A DNA stretch of 64,000 nucleotides from Cyclobacterium salsum (lineage in GTDB: Bacteria; Bacteroidota; Bacteroidia; Cytophagales; Cyclobacteriaceae): contig NZ_WNKG01000017.1 in NCBI RefSeq assembly GCF_010119245.1, positions 22,679-86,678 on the forward strand. The letters are read 5' to 3'. The translations under genes were made by a program, and so were the position numbers. Shown piece after piece: positions 37,107 through 46,292 of the stretch (position 1 is its first letter; every line of letters starts with the position of its first letter). Under the pieces are notes generated by a model that saw nothing but the letters and a program-made list of their open reading frames with translations, had not been told where the DNA came from and searched no databases.

Positions 37107-37175
37107 TACGATTTATTTCGTAGGCAATTTATACGACAAATATCGTAATGCCAAATATATACGATTCTAATCGTA
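37107..37175. promoter_or_regulatory. Three BlaI-type operators
   Basis: Three 16-bp palindromes share the pattern TACGA, six bases, TCGTA, at 37107-37122, 37132-37147 and 37160-37175. Their start-to-start spacings are 25 and 28 bp. They fill the gap just upstream of blaI and lie 67 nt or more before the divergent NRDE gene, which could therefore also be controlled. BlaI-family operators are known as TACA / TGTA palindromes; this version replaces the fourth base and is probably the local repressor site. Confidence 0.85.
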
Positions 37176-37241
37176 TTAAATTTTGTTAAAATATTCCTCC
37201 ATTTGATTTCTCCTTAAAGGACGGCTTCCTTATTTTGCACC

Positions 37242-37994
37242 ATGTGTTTGATAACTTTTAGCTGGAACCAGCATCCCAAGTACAAGCTAATCCTGGTAGC
37301 CAACCGGGACGAATATTTCAAGAGGCCCAGTCAATCCCTGCATCAATGGGAAAGTGGGATTTATGCCGGAAAGGATTTAAAAGAGGGTGGCACCTGGCTG
37401 GGTTTTCATCCCAGCGGCCGCTTTGCTGCCCTGACCAACTTCCGTGACATGAGCAGGGAAGCCCCGCGTGATCGGTCACGCGGAGAGCTGGTTGCCGGTT
37501 TTCTGGAGAGCAAGGAGGATCCCCTGAGTTACTTGCAGGGAGTGGAATCCTATAAAAACGAATACAATGGGTTTAATCTTCTGGTCGCGGATAAGAACAA
37601 GCTTTATGTATTGTCCAATTATGGACGGGGGATTCAGGAGGTAGGTTCGGGTGTACATGCCATTTCGAATGCGTTCATAAATAGCCCCTGGCCCAAAGTG
37701 AACCTTGCCCGGCAGCAGTTTGGTGATCTATTAAGCCACAAGGCACCCGAAATGGAAGATTTACACCAACTGCTACAGTCTACGGACCGGGCCCCCGACG
37801 ATCAATTGCCGGCCACCGGGCTAAGCAAAGAATTGGAAAGGGAGGTCTCCGCGCAGTTTATCCGGGTGGATGATTATTATGGCACGGTCAATACCACGGC
37901 CTTGCTTTGGGACAAAGATGGCGAGGTACACCTTCGGGAGGTCCGAACCATTCCCGAACGACAGGTCAGCGATTGTGCTTTTCGGGTAAATTAG
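37242..37994 (+). CDS. NRDE family protein (TANGO2-like)
   Basis: 250 residues. The N-terminal MCLITFSWNQHP and LVANRDEYFKRP motifs define the family; Cys2 would be the N-terminal nucleophile if the initiator Met is removed. GTWLGFHPSGRFAALTNFRD and a late YGTVNTTALLWD follow. TANGO2 homologues are linked to heme transfer or metabolite repair in other organisms; the bacterial role is unsettled. The gene is divergent from blaI across the operator array, and about 43 nt precede the YpdA gene in the same direction. Confidence 0.92.
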   Translation: MCLITFSWNQHPKYKLILVANRDEYFKRPSQSLHQWESGIYAGKDLKEGGTWLGFHPSGRFAALTNFRDMSREAPRDRSRGELVAGFLESKEDPLSYLQGVESYKNEYNGFNLLVADKNKLYVLSNYGRGIQEVGSGVHAISNAFINSPWPKVNLARQQFGDLLSHKAPEMEDLHQLLQSTDRAPDDQLPATGLSKELEREVSAQFIRVDDYYGTVNTTALLWDKDGEVHLREVRTIPERQVSDCAFRVN

Positions 37995-38037
37995 CCATAC
38001 ACAGGAACTATGCCGGAATTTTCATGTTAATAAACAT

Positions 38038-39027
38038 ATGAAAAAGTTGGAGTTATTGATTATTGGTGCCGGACCTATTGGATTGGCTTGTGGTATTGAA
38101 GCCCAAAAGAAAAACCTTAATTACCTGATCGTAGAAAAGGGAGTATTGACCAATTCCATTTTTAATTATCCGGTCAACATGACCTTTTTCTCTACATCGG
38201 AAAAACTGGAGATGGGCGATATTCCGTTCATGTCCATTGCCAACAAACCTACCCGGCCGGAGGCGTTGGAGTATTATAGAAGAATCGTCCGGCATTACCA
38301 GCTCAACATTAGTCTGTATGAAGAGGTACAGACACTGGAAAAAGAAGAAGGCGGTTTTTTGGTTCATACTTCCAAGGGCGTTTACCTGGCGGAAAAACTA
38401 GTGATGGCCACTGGTTTTTATGATTTGCCAAACACGATGAATGTACCCGGAGAGGATCTCCCTAAAGTAACCCATTATTACAAAGAACCCTGGCCCTATA
38501 TTGGCCAGAAGATAATCGTTGTCGGTGGCGGTAACTCGGCTGTGGATGTGGCCCTTGAAACCTGGCGCAAAGGGGCAGAGGTAACCATGGTAGTCATGAA
38601 GCCTGAAATTGATCAAACAGTAAAATACTGGGTCTTGCCGGACATAGAAAATCGCATCAAAGAGGGCTCTATCAAAGGCTATTTCAATACGACCATCAAA
38701 GAAATCAGGGAAAAGGAAGTCCTCCTGCAGACACCGGAGGGAGTGGTGTCGCTGGAAAATGATTTTGTGCTGGCCATGACCGGATACAAGCCCAACTTTG
38801 CCCTTTTGGACCAATTGGGAGTAAAACTTAGCCTGGATGAGAAAAGGCAGCCCTGCTACGATGATCAGAGCCAGGAATCCAACATACCCGGTTTGTACCT
38901 GGCCGGAGTGGTCTGCGGGGGCTTAAATACCCGTGAGTTTTTTATTGAAAACACCATCGTCCATGCCCGTTCCATTATCGAAGATATTGTAAAAAAGAAA
39001 ACGGTTCCCTCCGGTTTGGAGAAATAA
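38038..39027 (+). CDS. ypdA: YpdA-type putative bacillithiol disulfide reductase
   Basis: 329 residues, a two-Rossmann flavoprotein. FAD binding is at IIGAGPIGLACGIEA (residues 8-22) and NADPH binding at VVGGGNSAVDVALE near 160. It lacks the CxxC of thioredoxin reductase, as expected for YpdA/Bdr. NYPVNMTFFSTSEKLEMGDIPF is a typical block of the family. It reduces bacillithiol disulfide in Firmicutes, and bacillithiol also occurs in some Bacteroidota. No bacillithiol synthesis gene is in the window. Confidence 0.92.
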   Translation: MKKLELLIIGAGPIGLACGIEAQKKNLNYLIVEKGVLTNSIFNYPVNMTFFSTSEKLEMGDIPFMSIANKPTRPEALEYYRRIVRHYQLNISLYEEVQTLEKEEGGFLVHTSKGVYLAEKLVMATGFYDLPNTMNVPGEDLPKVTHYYKEPWPYIGQKIIVVGGGNSAVDVALETWRKGAEVTMVVMKPEIDQTVKYWVLPDIENRIKEGSIKGYFNTTIKEIREKEVLLQTPEGVVSLENDFVLAMTGYKPNFALLDQLGVKLSLDEKRQPCYDDQSQESNIPGLYLAGVVCGGLNTREFFIENTIVHARSIIEDIVKKKTVPSGLEK

Positions 39028-39032
39028 TCCGC

Positions 39033-39956
39033 TCAACTTTTTCTTTTCGAATCCGGATGGGTGTCGGGATGTACTTTGTCCTGGTGAAGTAAAACGGTAG
39101 AGGTAGGGTAGGCGATCCGGATGTTGTCCTCGGGCCCCAGTTTTTCGAGGATACTTTCAGTAATCGCATGCTCGAACATTCTTCGTTTCTTGGGATCGCA
39201 GAGGTACCGCATGGATAGTTGAATTCCCCTTTCGGTGATTTTGGTGAAAATCATAGGGGTAAATTGCTTGTAAACGATAAGGTGTTCCTGTTTGGCTTTC
39301 TTAAATACTTTTTCTGCCAATCGAAGATCATCCTTCAGATGTGTATTAAGTATTTCCAATAAAATGGCCTTGGCTCTTTTGAAATCACTGCGTAAGGTGA
39401 TGTATATTTTTTGTTCGTTCCAGATGTAGTTAAAGCCGATGGAATAATTGGCCTGAGCATCCATAAAAATCTTTCCGTTGGGCACGTGAACTACCCTGCC
39501 GGTACTTTGGTCTGCTTCCACCCAATTTCCGATTTCCAGCAGGGAGAATTGGAAAAGGCGCAAATCGATTACATCTCCCTGAACCTCGCCAATCTGAATC
39601 CGGTCTCCCACATCAAAAGGCTTCCGTAAGTAAATAAAGGCCCATCCGGCAATATTGACAAAAATATCTTTCAACGCAATGGCAATACCTGCGGACAACA
39701 AGCCTAAAAAAGTGGTAACGGATTGGAAATTGTTAATCCAAAGATTACCGATGATCAGAATACCCACAATAAAGGATGTATATTCAATCACCTTTCTCCA
39801 GTGATACTGCTTCCTGAGTTCTGCTGCCTCTCCCCTGTAAATGAGTCTTACAGATATTTTATTGATCAGCCACATGATAAAGATAATCAGGAGGGTCTGT
39901 AGGATCCTGTTTCTTAATGCGATGTCAAGGTCAAAGTTCAGGAAATTATCAAACAT
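39033..39956 (-). CDS. Mechanosensitive ion channel (MscS-like)
   Basis: 307 residues: three N-terminal helices, a pore-lining helix (FLGLLSAGIAIALKDIFVNIAGWAFIYL near 90-117), then the beta domain with FDVGDRIQIGEVQGDVIDLR and VHVPNGKIF. The last residues are strongly polar with several His (LHQDKVHPDTHPDSKRKS). This second MscS homologue in the window differs from the one at 27 kb in its pore helix and longer C-terminus. It converges on ypdA. Confidence 0.93.
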   Translation of the reverse strand: MFDNFLNFDLDIALRNRILQTLLIIFIMWLINKISVRLIYRGEAAELRKQYHWRKVIEYTSFIVGILIIGNLWINNFQSVTTFLGLLSAGIAIALKDIFVNIAGWAFIYLRKPFDVGDRIQIGEVQGDVIDLRLFQFSLLEIGNWVEADQSTGRVVHVPNGKIFMDAQANYSIGFNYIWNEQKIYITLRSDFKRAKAILLEILNTHLKDDLRLAEKVFKKAKQEHLIVYKQFTPMIFTKITERGIQLSMRYLCDPKKRRMFEHAITESILEKLGPEDNIRIAYPTSTVLLHQDKVHPDTHPDSKRKS

Positions 39957-40021
39957 GGTTTTTCACTAAGGAAATTTAAACTAGGCAAATATATTTTAAT
40001 AATTCAATGCTGTGGAAGGAA

Positions 40022-40936
40022 TTATTTTGGAAGTTTGGTTTTTCGGTTTCCGAGCCATACCCCCAGGATCACTGCAAAAATTCCCAAATAATGGAAAAGA
40101 AACAATGACTCTCCATCCAAAACTCCCCAAAACAAGGCCACCATCGGCACCAGGTAAGTAACCGAACTGGCAAACACCGGTGTCACTGATTTCACCATGG
40201 CGTTAAAGAGTATCAGGGCAGCGGCCGTACCTATGACACCCAATGCAGCGATGTATCCGGCCGCTCTCCAGGCACCGTCCATATGCAGGAGTTTGAACGA
40301 AAAATCCGTAAATCCCCACAGGTAAACGGCTGCCAACGGCAGCACCATCATCAGGGAAACTGAGGTGATGACTTTCGCCTCAATCTCCTGCACCCGAAAT
40401 TTAATGATATTTACATTGAGTCCGTAACAAATGGTGGCCCCCACTACCAGCAGCCCATAGAGGTTAATACTTGAAAAAACGGCCCAACCCATACCCTCTG
40501 AACCGGCTATTACCAAAATCCCCACGCCCACAAATGCGATGAGCAATCCCAGGGCATTTCGGCTGGTAATCCGCGATCCAAAAAAGAAGGCCCCCACGGT
40601 CACTACCATGAGTGGGGTAAGGGCATTGATCACTCCTGCCAGGGAACTGGAAAGATTGGTCTGCGCAGTGGCAAAAAGAAAGGCTGGAATAAAACTACCT
40701 ACAAAGCCAATCGTCAACAGGTATCCTAGCTGTTTATTTTGCAGCCGTTTTAATTGGGGCATGGCGAGGGGAAGCAAAACCATGCCTGCTGTTACAATCC
40801 GAAAGGCCCCCACTTCTCCGGCTGAGAAAATCAGCAGGGCTTTTTTGATCAAAATGAAAGAACTCCCCCAAATCAACGCCAATAAAACCAACATGCCCCA
40901 GTGTTTTGGAAATGTATCCGGATGTGATTCAGGCAT
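40022..40936 (-). CDS. EamA/DMT family transporter
   Basis: 304 residues with ten hydrophobic helices in two EamA repeats (LALIWGSSFILIKKAL in the first and GVIGTAAALILFNAMVKSVTP in the second). The drug/metabolite transporter superfamily exports small metabolites. No substrate can be named. The gene is 54 nt downstream of dusB and may share its transcript. Confidence 0.93.
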   Translation of the reverse strand: MPESHPDTFPKHWGMLVLLALIWGSSFILIKKALLIFSAGEVGAFRIVTAGMVLLPLAMPQLKRLQNKQLGYLLTIGFVGSFIPAFLFATAQTNLSSSLAGVINALTPLMVVTVGAFFFGSRITSRNALGLLIAFVGVGILVIAGSEGMGWAVFSSINLYGLLVVGATICYGLNVNIIKFRVQEIEAKVITSVSLMMVLPLAAVYLWGFTDFSFKLLHMDGAWRAAGYIAALGVIGTAAALILFNAMVKSVTPVFASSVTYLVPMVALFWGVLDGESLFLFHYLGIFAVILGVWLGNRKTKLPK

Positions 40937-40990
40937 TTGAGATCGAAATAGGGTTCATAATTGGGGAAAGATTTCGGAAAGGATACGAAT

Positions 40991-41980
40991 CTAAAATTCC
41001 GCACCGGCAAAGACCCTGGAAACTTCGTCCAGAATCTCACAAACAGATCGGTAATCATCTGTGGTAACGAGGGCGGTTCGATACGGCTTAAAATGTGGAA
41101 GCCCCCTGAAGTAATTGGTATAGTGCCTTCTCATTTCCAGCAGCCCCAATTTTTCTCCTTTCCATTCTACTGAAAAGTCCAAATGCCTTTTGGCAACTTT
41201 TACCCGTTCTTCCAGATCAGGTCCTTCCAACAACTCTCCCGTTTTCAGAAAATGATTGATCTCATTAAAAATCCAGGGATAGCCGATGGCCGCTCTTCCG
41301 ATCATAATTCCATCCACCCCGTATTTTTCTTTATAAAGTTTAGCTTTTTGAGGGCTATCCACGTCTCCATTGCCAAAAACCGGAATGGTAATCCGGGGGT
41401 TTCTCTTGACGGCTGCCAGGTAGTCCCAGTTAGCCTCTCCCTTGTACATTTGCTTTCGGGTACGGGCGTGGATGCTGATGGCCTGAATGCCCACATCCTG
41501 TAACCGCTCCGTAACCTCTTCTATTCGGATGGTATGCTCATCCCAGCCGAGCCTGGTTTTGACAGTAACGGGAATGGAAACGGCCTTTACGATTTCTGCC
41601 GTCATGGAAACCATTTTATCAATGTCTAACAATATGCCCGCCCCGGCACCTTTACAGGCCACTTTATTTACCGGACAACCGTAATTGATATCCAGGATGT
41701 CAGGCCCAGCGGCTTCGGCTATAGCGGCAGCTTCCCTCATGGAAGCAATTTCATTCCCGAAAATCTGAATGCCAACCGGCCTTTCGTATTCGTATATGTC
41801 TAGCTTCTGAACGGATTTGGCAGCATCCCTGATCAATCCTTCAGAACTTATAAACTCCGTGTACATCAAATCAGCCCCATTGGCCTTGCATACGGCCCGG
41901 AAGGGTGGATCGCTGACATCCTCCATAGGGGCCAGCAACAAGGGGAATTCCCCTAAACTCAAATCTCCGATTTTAATCAC
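40991..41980 (-). CDS. dusB: tRNA-dihydrouridine synthase (DusB type)
   Basis: 329 residues, FMN-dependent TIM barrel. Marks are PLLLAPMEDVSDPPFR at the start, LDINYGCPVNKVACKGAGAG near residue 100 with the catalytic Cys, TVKTRLGWD, and MIGRAAIGYPWIF near 225. It reduces uridine in the D-loop of tRNA. It leads a possible pair with the EamA transporter. Confidence 0.96.
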   Translation of the reverse strand: MIKIGDLSLGEFPLLLAPMEDVSDPPFRAVCKANGADLMYTEFISSEGLIRDAAKSVQKLDIYEYERPVGIQIFGNEIASMREAAAIAEAAGPDILDINYGCPVNKVACKGAGAGILLDIDKMVSMTAEIVKAVSIPVTVKTRLGWDEHTIRIEEVTERLQDVGIQAISIHARTRKQMYKGEANWDYLAAVKRNPRITIPVFGNGDVDSPQKAKLYKEKYGVDGIMIGRAAIGYPWIFNEINHFLKTGELLEGPDLEERVKVAKRHLDFSVEWKGEKLGLLEMRRHYTNYFRGLPHFKPYRTALVTTDDYRSVCEILDEVSRVFAGAEF

Positions 41981-42128
41981 TATTTAAAATTTTTAGCAAA
42001 AATGAAGGTTTTTCCTTGAATATCAATGCCATTGCTGGTAATCTGGAAATTTTCTTTCCCGGATATTTAAATCCAATTCAATAAACTGGCTTGTGGTACA
42101 GGCTAATTCATGTAAATTTAGGTCGTAT

Positions 42129-43067
42129 ATGGAAATTTATGAACATCGGCCCGGACATCAGGTTAACCAGCATTGGTTACTTTCCTTAACGGTATTGGTC
42201 TTAATCGTGTTTGGCACCTTGGCCATTCTTCAAACCATCGCCGTAGGGTTGACCCCCATTTTATTTGGAATTAGTTTGGAGCAGCTTCCCTCCCTGTTAA
42301 CCGCAAGCCTGGATCATCCCAACGGGAGATTGGCGTTTCTATTCATTCAGGGGCTGGGAGGAGGATCGGCATTTTGGCTGGGTGGCTGGATATTTCTTCA
42401 CTTAGTTGACAAAAAATCCCTGCACCTTTCCCGCCAATTCAGCCCCGAAAAGCTAGATGGGGTCTGGCTGGTGCTCCCTATTTTAATTGGGTTCGTACTT
42501 TTCAACTCCTTGTGGGTCTACCTGAACATGAACCTGGAATTTCCCGAATCCATGAGCGGGTTGGAAACCCTCTTCCGGGAGAAAGAAGACCAGCTGATGG
42601 AATTGACCTTATACCTGACGGATTTCTCCGGTACGGGAGAATTGCTGATGGGGATTCTTGTCATTGGCGTTCTGGCTGGCATAGGAGAAGAGTATCTTTT
42701 CAGGGGAATCTTACAGCCAAAATTGCATCACTACACCCAAAATGCCCATGCCGGGGTGTGGATCACTGCGTTTATTTTTTCCGCCATCCACTTTCAATTT
42801 TATGGATTTTTACCAAGGCTGATGCTGGGAGCTTTATTTGGTTACCTTTACCTCTATTCCGGCACCTTGATATTTCCCATTCTGGCCCATATACTGAACA
42901 ATACCTTTACGCTGTTTTTGGTATATTTCAACAAATTGGAATTGATCGAATATGACATGGAAAATGCCACTGATCTTCACTGGGAATACGTCCTTCTGGG
43001 ACTGATTGTCTTTCTGATCTCCTGGAAATGGTTTTTAATGCGACAAAAACCCCTATCGAATGAGTAA
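42129..43067 (+). CDS. CPBP family intramembrane glutamic protease
   Basis: 312 residues from the ATG at 42129; an in-frame GTG at 42093 would add 12 residues without signal character. About eight membrane helices. The catalytic motifs are GEEYLFRGILQPKL (EExxxR), HFQFYGFLPRLMLG and AHILNN. Relatives act as CAAX-type proteases or in bacteriocin self-immunity. The gene begins a tight run with DUF2007 (8-nt overlap), cdsA and, after a gap, psd, so it may act on envelope proteins. Confidence 0.92.
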   Translation: MEIYEHRPGHQVNQHWLLSLTVLVLIVFGTLAILQTIAVGLTPILFGISLEQLPSLLTASLDHPNGRLAFLFIQGLGGGSAFWLGGWIFLHLVDKKSLHLSRQFSPEKLDGVWLVLPILIGFVLFNSLWVYLNMNLEFPESMSGLETLFREKEDQLMELTLYLTDFSGTGELLMGILVIGVLAGIGEEYLFRGILQPKLHHYTQNAHAGVWITAFIFSAIHFQFYGFLPRLMLGALFGYLYLYSGTLIFPILAHILNNTFTLFLVYFNKLELIEYDMENATDLHWEYVLLGLIVFLISWKWFLMRQKPLSNE

Positions 43068-43266
43068 GTGGCAGAAAGTATTCGAATCGGATTCACCCAT
43101 TCGGGCGGAAATAGTCAAGGGTGTCCTGGAAGAAAAAGGGATTACTGCGGTAATTTTGAATAAAAAAGACCCGGTATACCGGATTCATGGCAACATCGAA
43201 GTGATGGTTTCCAGGGAAGAAGCCATCGGTGCTATTAATATAATAGAAAATGAAATCTCGTTTTAG
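43060..43266 (+). CDS. DUF2007 (putative signal-transducing) small protein
   Basis: 68 residues: WQKVFESDSPIRAEIVKGVLEEKGI, NLKxDP-like NKKDPVY and a VSREEAIGAINII helix, all characteristic of DUF2007. The domain resembles PII/ACT-like small folds and is often encoded beside membrane lipid or protease genes in Bacteroidota. It overlaps both the CPBP gene (8 nt) and cdsA (17 nt), which indicates one operon. Function unknown. Confidence 0.9.
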   Translation: MSKWQKVFESDSPIRAEIVKGVLEEKGITAVILNKKDPVYRIHGNIEVMVSREEAIGAINIIENEISF

Positions 43267-44089
43267 TATAAGTAATTACAGTAATCTTGCGCAGCGGGTA
43301 ATAACGGCACTCATTGGAGCCCTGGTCATTATTGGGGGGGCGCTTTACAGCGAGTGGGCTTACTTTGTTATTTTCGTGGTCATCCTCGGATTCACCCAAA
43401 TGGAATTTTACAAGCTTTCAGGATTGGATGGTATGTTGCCTTTAAAAAGCTTTGGAACATTTGTAGGCTTGCTGATCTTTAGCTTTACTTTTTTGGAAGA
43501 AATGAAAATCATCCCCATTGCCTATTATTTTCTGGTTTTCCCACTCGTCTCTATGATTTTCTTTATCAAGCTTTATCGAAAATCGGATAAGAAGCCCTTT
43601 ACCGGGATCGCTTATACCATTTTGGGCATATTTTATGTGGCCATTCCCTTTTCCCTGTTGACGGTAGCAGCTTTTTCGGTGGATAATACCTTTCATTATG
43701 AAATCATCATCGGGTCCTTGTTTATTTTGTGGGCCAGCGATTCCGGTGCCTTTTTCGCAGGAACCAAATTTGGTAAAACCAAACTTTTTGAACGTGTATC
43801 CCCTAAGAAATCCTGGGAAGGAAGCCTGGGAGGAGCATTTACAGCCATTGTTGTCACCTATTTCATCTCCAAAAATTTCACGGTTTTGCCGGAATGGCAG
43901 TGGTTTTGTATCATGACCATTATTATTATTGCCGGAACCTATGGGGACTTAATCGAATCGCTCTTCAAAAGAAGCATTGCCATCAAAGACTCCGGTAAGG
44001 GCCTTCCGGGACATGGAGGTTTTATGGATCGGTTTGATGGCTTACTTTTATCAACCCCCTTTATCGTCGCATTTTTAAAAATATTTTAA
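43250..44089 (+). CDS. cdsA: Phosphatidate cytidylyltransferase CdsA
   Basis: 279 residues, about eight membrane helices. The family signature is at the C-terminus: SPKKSWEGSLGG near 184 and GLIES-equivalent GDLIESLFKRSIAIKDSGKGLPGHGGFMDRFDG near 232-264. It makes CDP-diacylglycerol from phosphatidate and CTP at the inner membrane. It is overlapped with DUF2007 upstream and followed 117 nt later by phosphatidylserine decarboxylase, so the segment serves phospholipid synthesis. Confidence 0.97.
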   Translation: MKSRFSISNYSNLAQRVITALIGALVIIGGALYSEWAYFVIFVVILGFTQMEFYKLSGLDGMLPLKSFGTFVGLLIFSFTFLEEMKIIPIAYYFLVFPLVSMIFFIKLYRKSDKKPFTGIAYTILGIFYVAIPFSLLTVAAFSVDNTFHYEIIIGSLFILWASDSGAFFAGTKFGKTKLFERVSPKKSWEGSLGGAFTAIVVTYFISKNFTVLPEWQWFCIMTIIIIAGTYGDLIESLFKRSIAIKDSGKGLPGHGGFMDRFDGLLLSTPFIVAFLKIF

Positions 44090-44109
44090 CTTATACCTTA
44101 AAAAATACT

Positions 44110-44117
44110 AATTTTGT
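44110..44117 (+). promoter_or_regulatory. Possible -7 promoter box before psd
   Basis: TAATTTTG matches the Bacteroidetes -7 consensus TAnnTTTG exactly. It lies in the 117-nt gap between cdsA and psd. No TTG is found at the proper -33 distance, so this is only a candidate. Confidence 0.35.
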
Positions 44118-44206
44118 CATCCAGAACCAATCGTTTCACTCGATGTCAGGTAGAGAGAATGAATCCCTCACCGAAAGCGTGAAACCTGAATTAAAGCTGT
44201 AACCTT

Positions 44207-44869
44207 ATGACCATTCATAAAGAAGGAAAGTCGTTGTTATTTTGGATGCTTTTTATCCTAGCCGGTATTAACATCGTCCTGCACCAGGTATTTCCGGAAA
44301 AGGAGCTGCTCCTCAACCTGGTACTTATTGGAAGCATCATCGCCTACCTGGCCGTATTGCAATTTTTTAGAAATCCATCCATTCCTATTCCCGATGATCC
44401 GGAAATAATTTATGCTTCTGCAGATGGAAAAGTAGTCGCCATTGAAAAAACCCTGGAAGATGAATACCTGCAGGAAGAGCGAATTCAGGTTTCGGTCTTT
44501 ATGTCTCCGGTCAATGTACATGTAAACCGCTCTCCTATAACGGGTGTATTAAAATTTTTCAAATACCATCCCGGGAAATACTTGGTAGCCTGGCATCCAA
44601 AGTCCAGTACGGAAAATGAGCGCACCTCCCTGGTGCTGGAGCATCCCAGTGGTCTATTACTAATGGTCCGGCAGATAGCCGGAGCCATGGCCAGGAGAAT
44701 CAAGTGCTATGTAAAAGAGGGAGACCCTCTGGTCCAGGGACACGAATTTGGATTTATCAAGTTTGGTTCCCGGGTGGACGTATTTATTCCCCTTGATGCT
44801 GAAATATTGGTGGAAATGAATCAAACCACAAAAGCAGGTATCACTCCGCTTGCCCGGTTGAAATCATAA
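44207..44869 (+). CDS. psd: Phosphatidylserine decarboxylase family protein (short form)
   Basis: 220 residues. One or two N-terminal membrane helices are followed by the catalytic domain: ADGKVVAIEK, SPVNVHVNRSPITG and, near residue 180, IKFGSRVDVFIP. The Gly-Ser of that motif is the expected self-cleavage site that creates the pyruvoyl group. Short-form enzymes of this kind convert phosphatidylserine to phosphatidylethanolamine in Bacteroidota. It follows cdsA, the supplier of CDP-diacylglycerol; phosphatidylserine synthase is not in the window. Confidence 0.94.
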   Translation: MTIHKEGKSLLFWMLFILAGINIVLHQVFPEKELLLNLVLIGSIIAYLAVLQFFRNPSIPIPDDPEIIYASADGKVVAIEKTLEDEYLQEERIQVSVFMSPVNVHVNRSPITGVLKFFKYHPGKYLVAWHPKSSTENERTSLVLEHPSGLLLMVRQIAGAMARRIKCYVKEGDPLVQGHEFGFIKFGSRVDVFIPLDAEILVEMNQTTKAGITPLARLKS

Positions 44870-44875
44870 TGGTAC

Positions 44876-45520
44876 TCATCCCAGCCCCATATCCAGGGCT
44901 TTCTTTACCAGCTCCGCCATTGAGGAAACTTCCAGTTTGCGATGCAGGTGCTTTCGGTGGGTTTCTACGGTAAAGATACTCAGGTGAAGCCCTTCGGCAA
45001 TCTCTTTATTGCTCTTCCCCTGGGCGATCCACTGAAGGATTTCCAGTTCTCTTTTGGATAATTTTAAGGCTGCTTTGAAGTGGTCGTATTGATCAAACTC
45101 ATCCTCTTCGGCCTGTTTCAGCACCTGTTCAAAATTAGCAATGTACCGGTCCTCCATCACTTCCCGGATGGTAAAAATCAATTCATCCGGATCTGCATTC
45201 TTCAGAATGTATGCATCCACTCCCTGCCGAATGCATTTCTGAAAAATAGCCTCTTCATCGTACATGGAAAGTACGATGGTCTTTATTTTCCATCGGCGCT
45301 TTTTGATGTGTTGCAGAATATCCAATCCGTTTATGCCAGGCATGTTCATATCTGTAATAATCAGATCTGCTTTTTCGCTCTCCAGGGCATCCAACGCTTC
45401 CTTGCCGTTATGATAGACACCTCCTACTTCAAAGTCCGCTTCTCTTAACAGCAGGTTTTCGATACCTGCTGCAAAAAGTTTATGGTCGTCTGCTAAGATA
45501 ATCCGGGTCCTCGTTGCCAT
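44876..45520 (-). CDS. NarL/FixJ-type response regulator
   Basis: 214 residues from the ATG at 45520, which lies just after the kinase stop; a start at 45544 would overlap it. The receiver (about 1-120) has the acid pair in LADDHKLF, the phospho-acceptor Asp in LIITDMNMPG and the Lys in LKNADPDE. The LuxR-type helix-turn-helix is at 150-210 (LSKRELEILQWIAQGKSNKEIA). It is phosphorylated by the adjacent kinase and should bind promoters as a dimer. Targets are not visible. Confidence 0.96.
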   Translation of the reverse strand: MATRTRIILADDHKLFAAGIENLLLREADFEVGGVYHNGKEALDALESEKADLIITDMNMPGINGLDILQHIKKRRWKIKTIVLSMYDEEAIFQKCIRQGVDAYILKNADPDELIFTIREVMEDRYIANFEQVLKQAEEDEFDQYDHFKAALKLSKRELEILQWIAQGKSNKEIAEGLHLSIFTVETHRKHLHRKLEVSSMAELVKKALDMGLG

Positions 45521-45521
45521 T

Positions 45522-46292
45522 TTAACTCCCAGCTGGGTTTTCAAATTGAATTTTTATTTCCGTTCCTTCATTAATACCCGAAACTACCTCGACCCGGCCA
45601 TTGATGGCTTTGATTCTTGACTTTAGGTTTTTAATCCCCAACCCGGAAGACTCGGATTGAGGATCAAATCCGACCCCATCATCCCGGATCAGCAAGGTGG
45701 GAATCTCTGCTTCTTGATACATATTTATAGAAATCAACTTGGGAGAGGCATGCTTGATGGCATTGTTGAGGCATTCCTGAACCATCCGGATCAATACCAA
45801 TTTCTTGTCCCCTTCCAAATGGTCAAAGGAGTCCCCGGATTTTTCAAAAGTAGTGGCACAAAACCCACTTTTTTCAATCTTTTCCAATTCACCGGCCAGG
45901 AAATCCTCGAATGCCAGGGAACTGAGGTAATCTTTATTGATGGACCTGGACAAACTTCTCACTTCCCTAATAATCTGATTAATCAGTTTTTTTCCTTCGT
46001 ACACGCCGGAGCCATCTGGATTATTCAAAACCAACTTGGTCAGGGAAAGCAATTGGCCGATATTGTCGTGTAATTCCTGACTTACAAAAAGAAGCGTCTG
46101 CTCGCGAATCTCCTTTTCCGCATTCAGTATCGTGTTTTCATAGTCGGCTTTAAGAAGTTGAATTCGATGCCGGTTTTTTATCTGTCGCTGTTTGTGGATG
46201 ATTACAATAGCGATAATAAATACGGCCATGATCACCATTAACACCACCCCTGTGAGGATGGCGAGAAATGTAGGTAATGAATTACCTTCCAT
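45522..46292 (-). CDS. Sensor histidine kinase (HisKA_3/NarX type)
   Basis: About 256 residues from the ATG at 46292; an in-frame start at 46361 would add an unlikely Phe-rich leader inside the upstream gene. One N-terminal membrane helix (about 8-32), then the dimerisation helix with the phospho-acceptor His in SQELHDNIGQLLSL, and the ATPase domain (ECLNNAIKHA N-box, RDDGVGFD and GLGIKNLKSRI). It has no extracellular sensor domain, so it probably reads a signal from a membrane partner. The 7TM gene that overlaps it upstream is a good candidate. Confidence 0.93.
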   Translation of the reverse strand: MEGNSLPTFLAILTGVVLMVIMAVFIIAIVIIHKQRQIKNRHRIQLLKADYENTILNAEKEIREQTLLFVSQELHDNIGQLLSLTKLVLNNPDGSGVYEGKKLINQIIREVRSLSRSINKDYLSSLAFEDFLAGELEKIEKSGFCATTFEKSGDSFDHLEGDKKLVLIRMVQECLNNAIKHASPKLISINMYQEAEIPTLLIRDDGVGFDPQSESSGLGIKNLKSRIKAINGRVEVVSGINEGTEIKIQFENPAGS

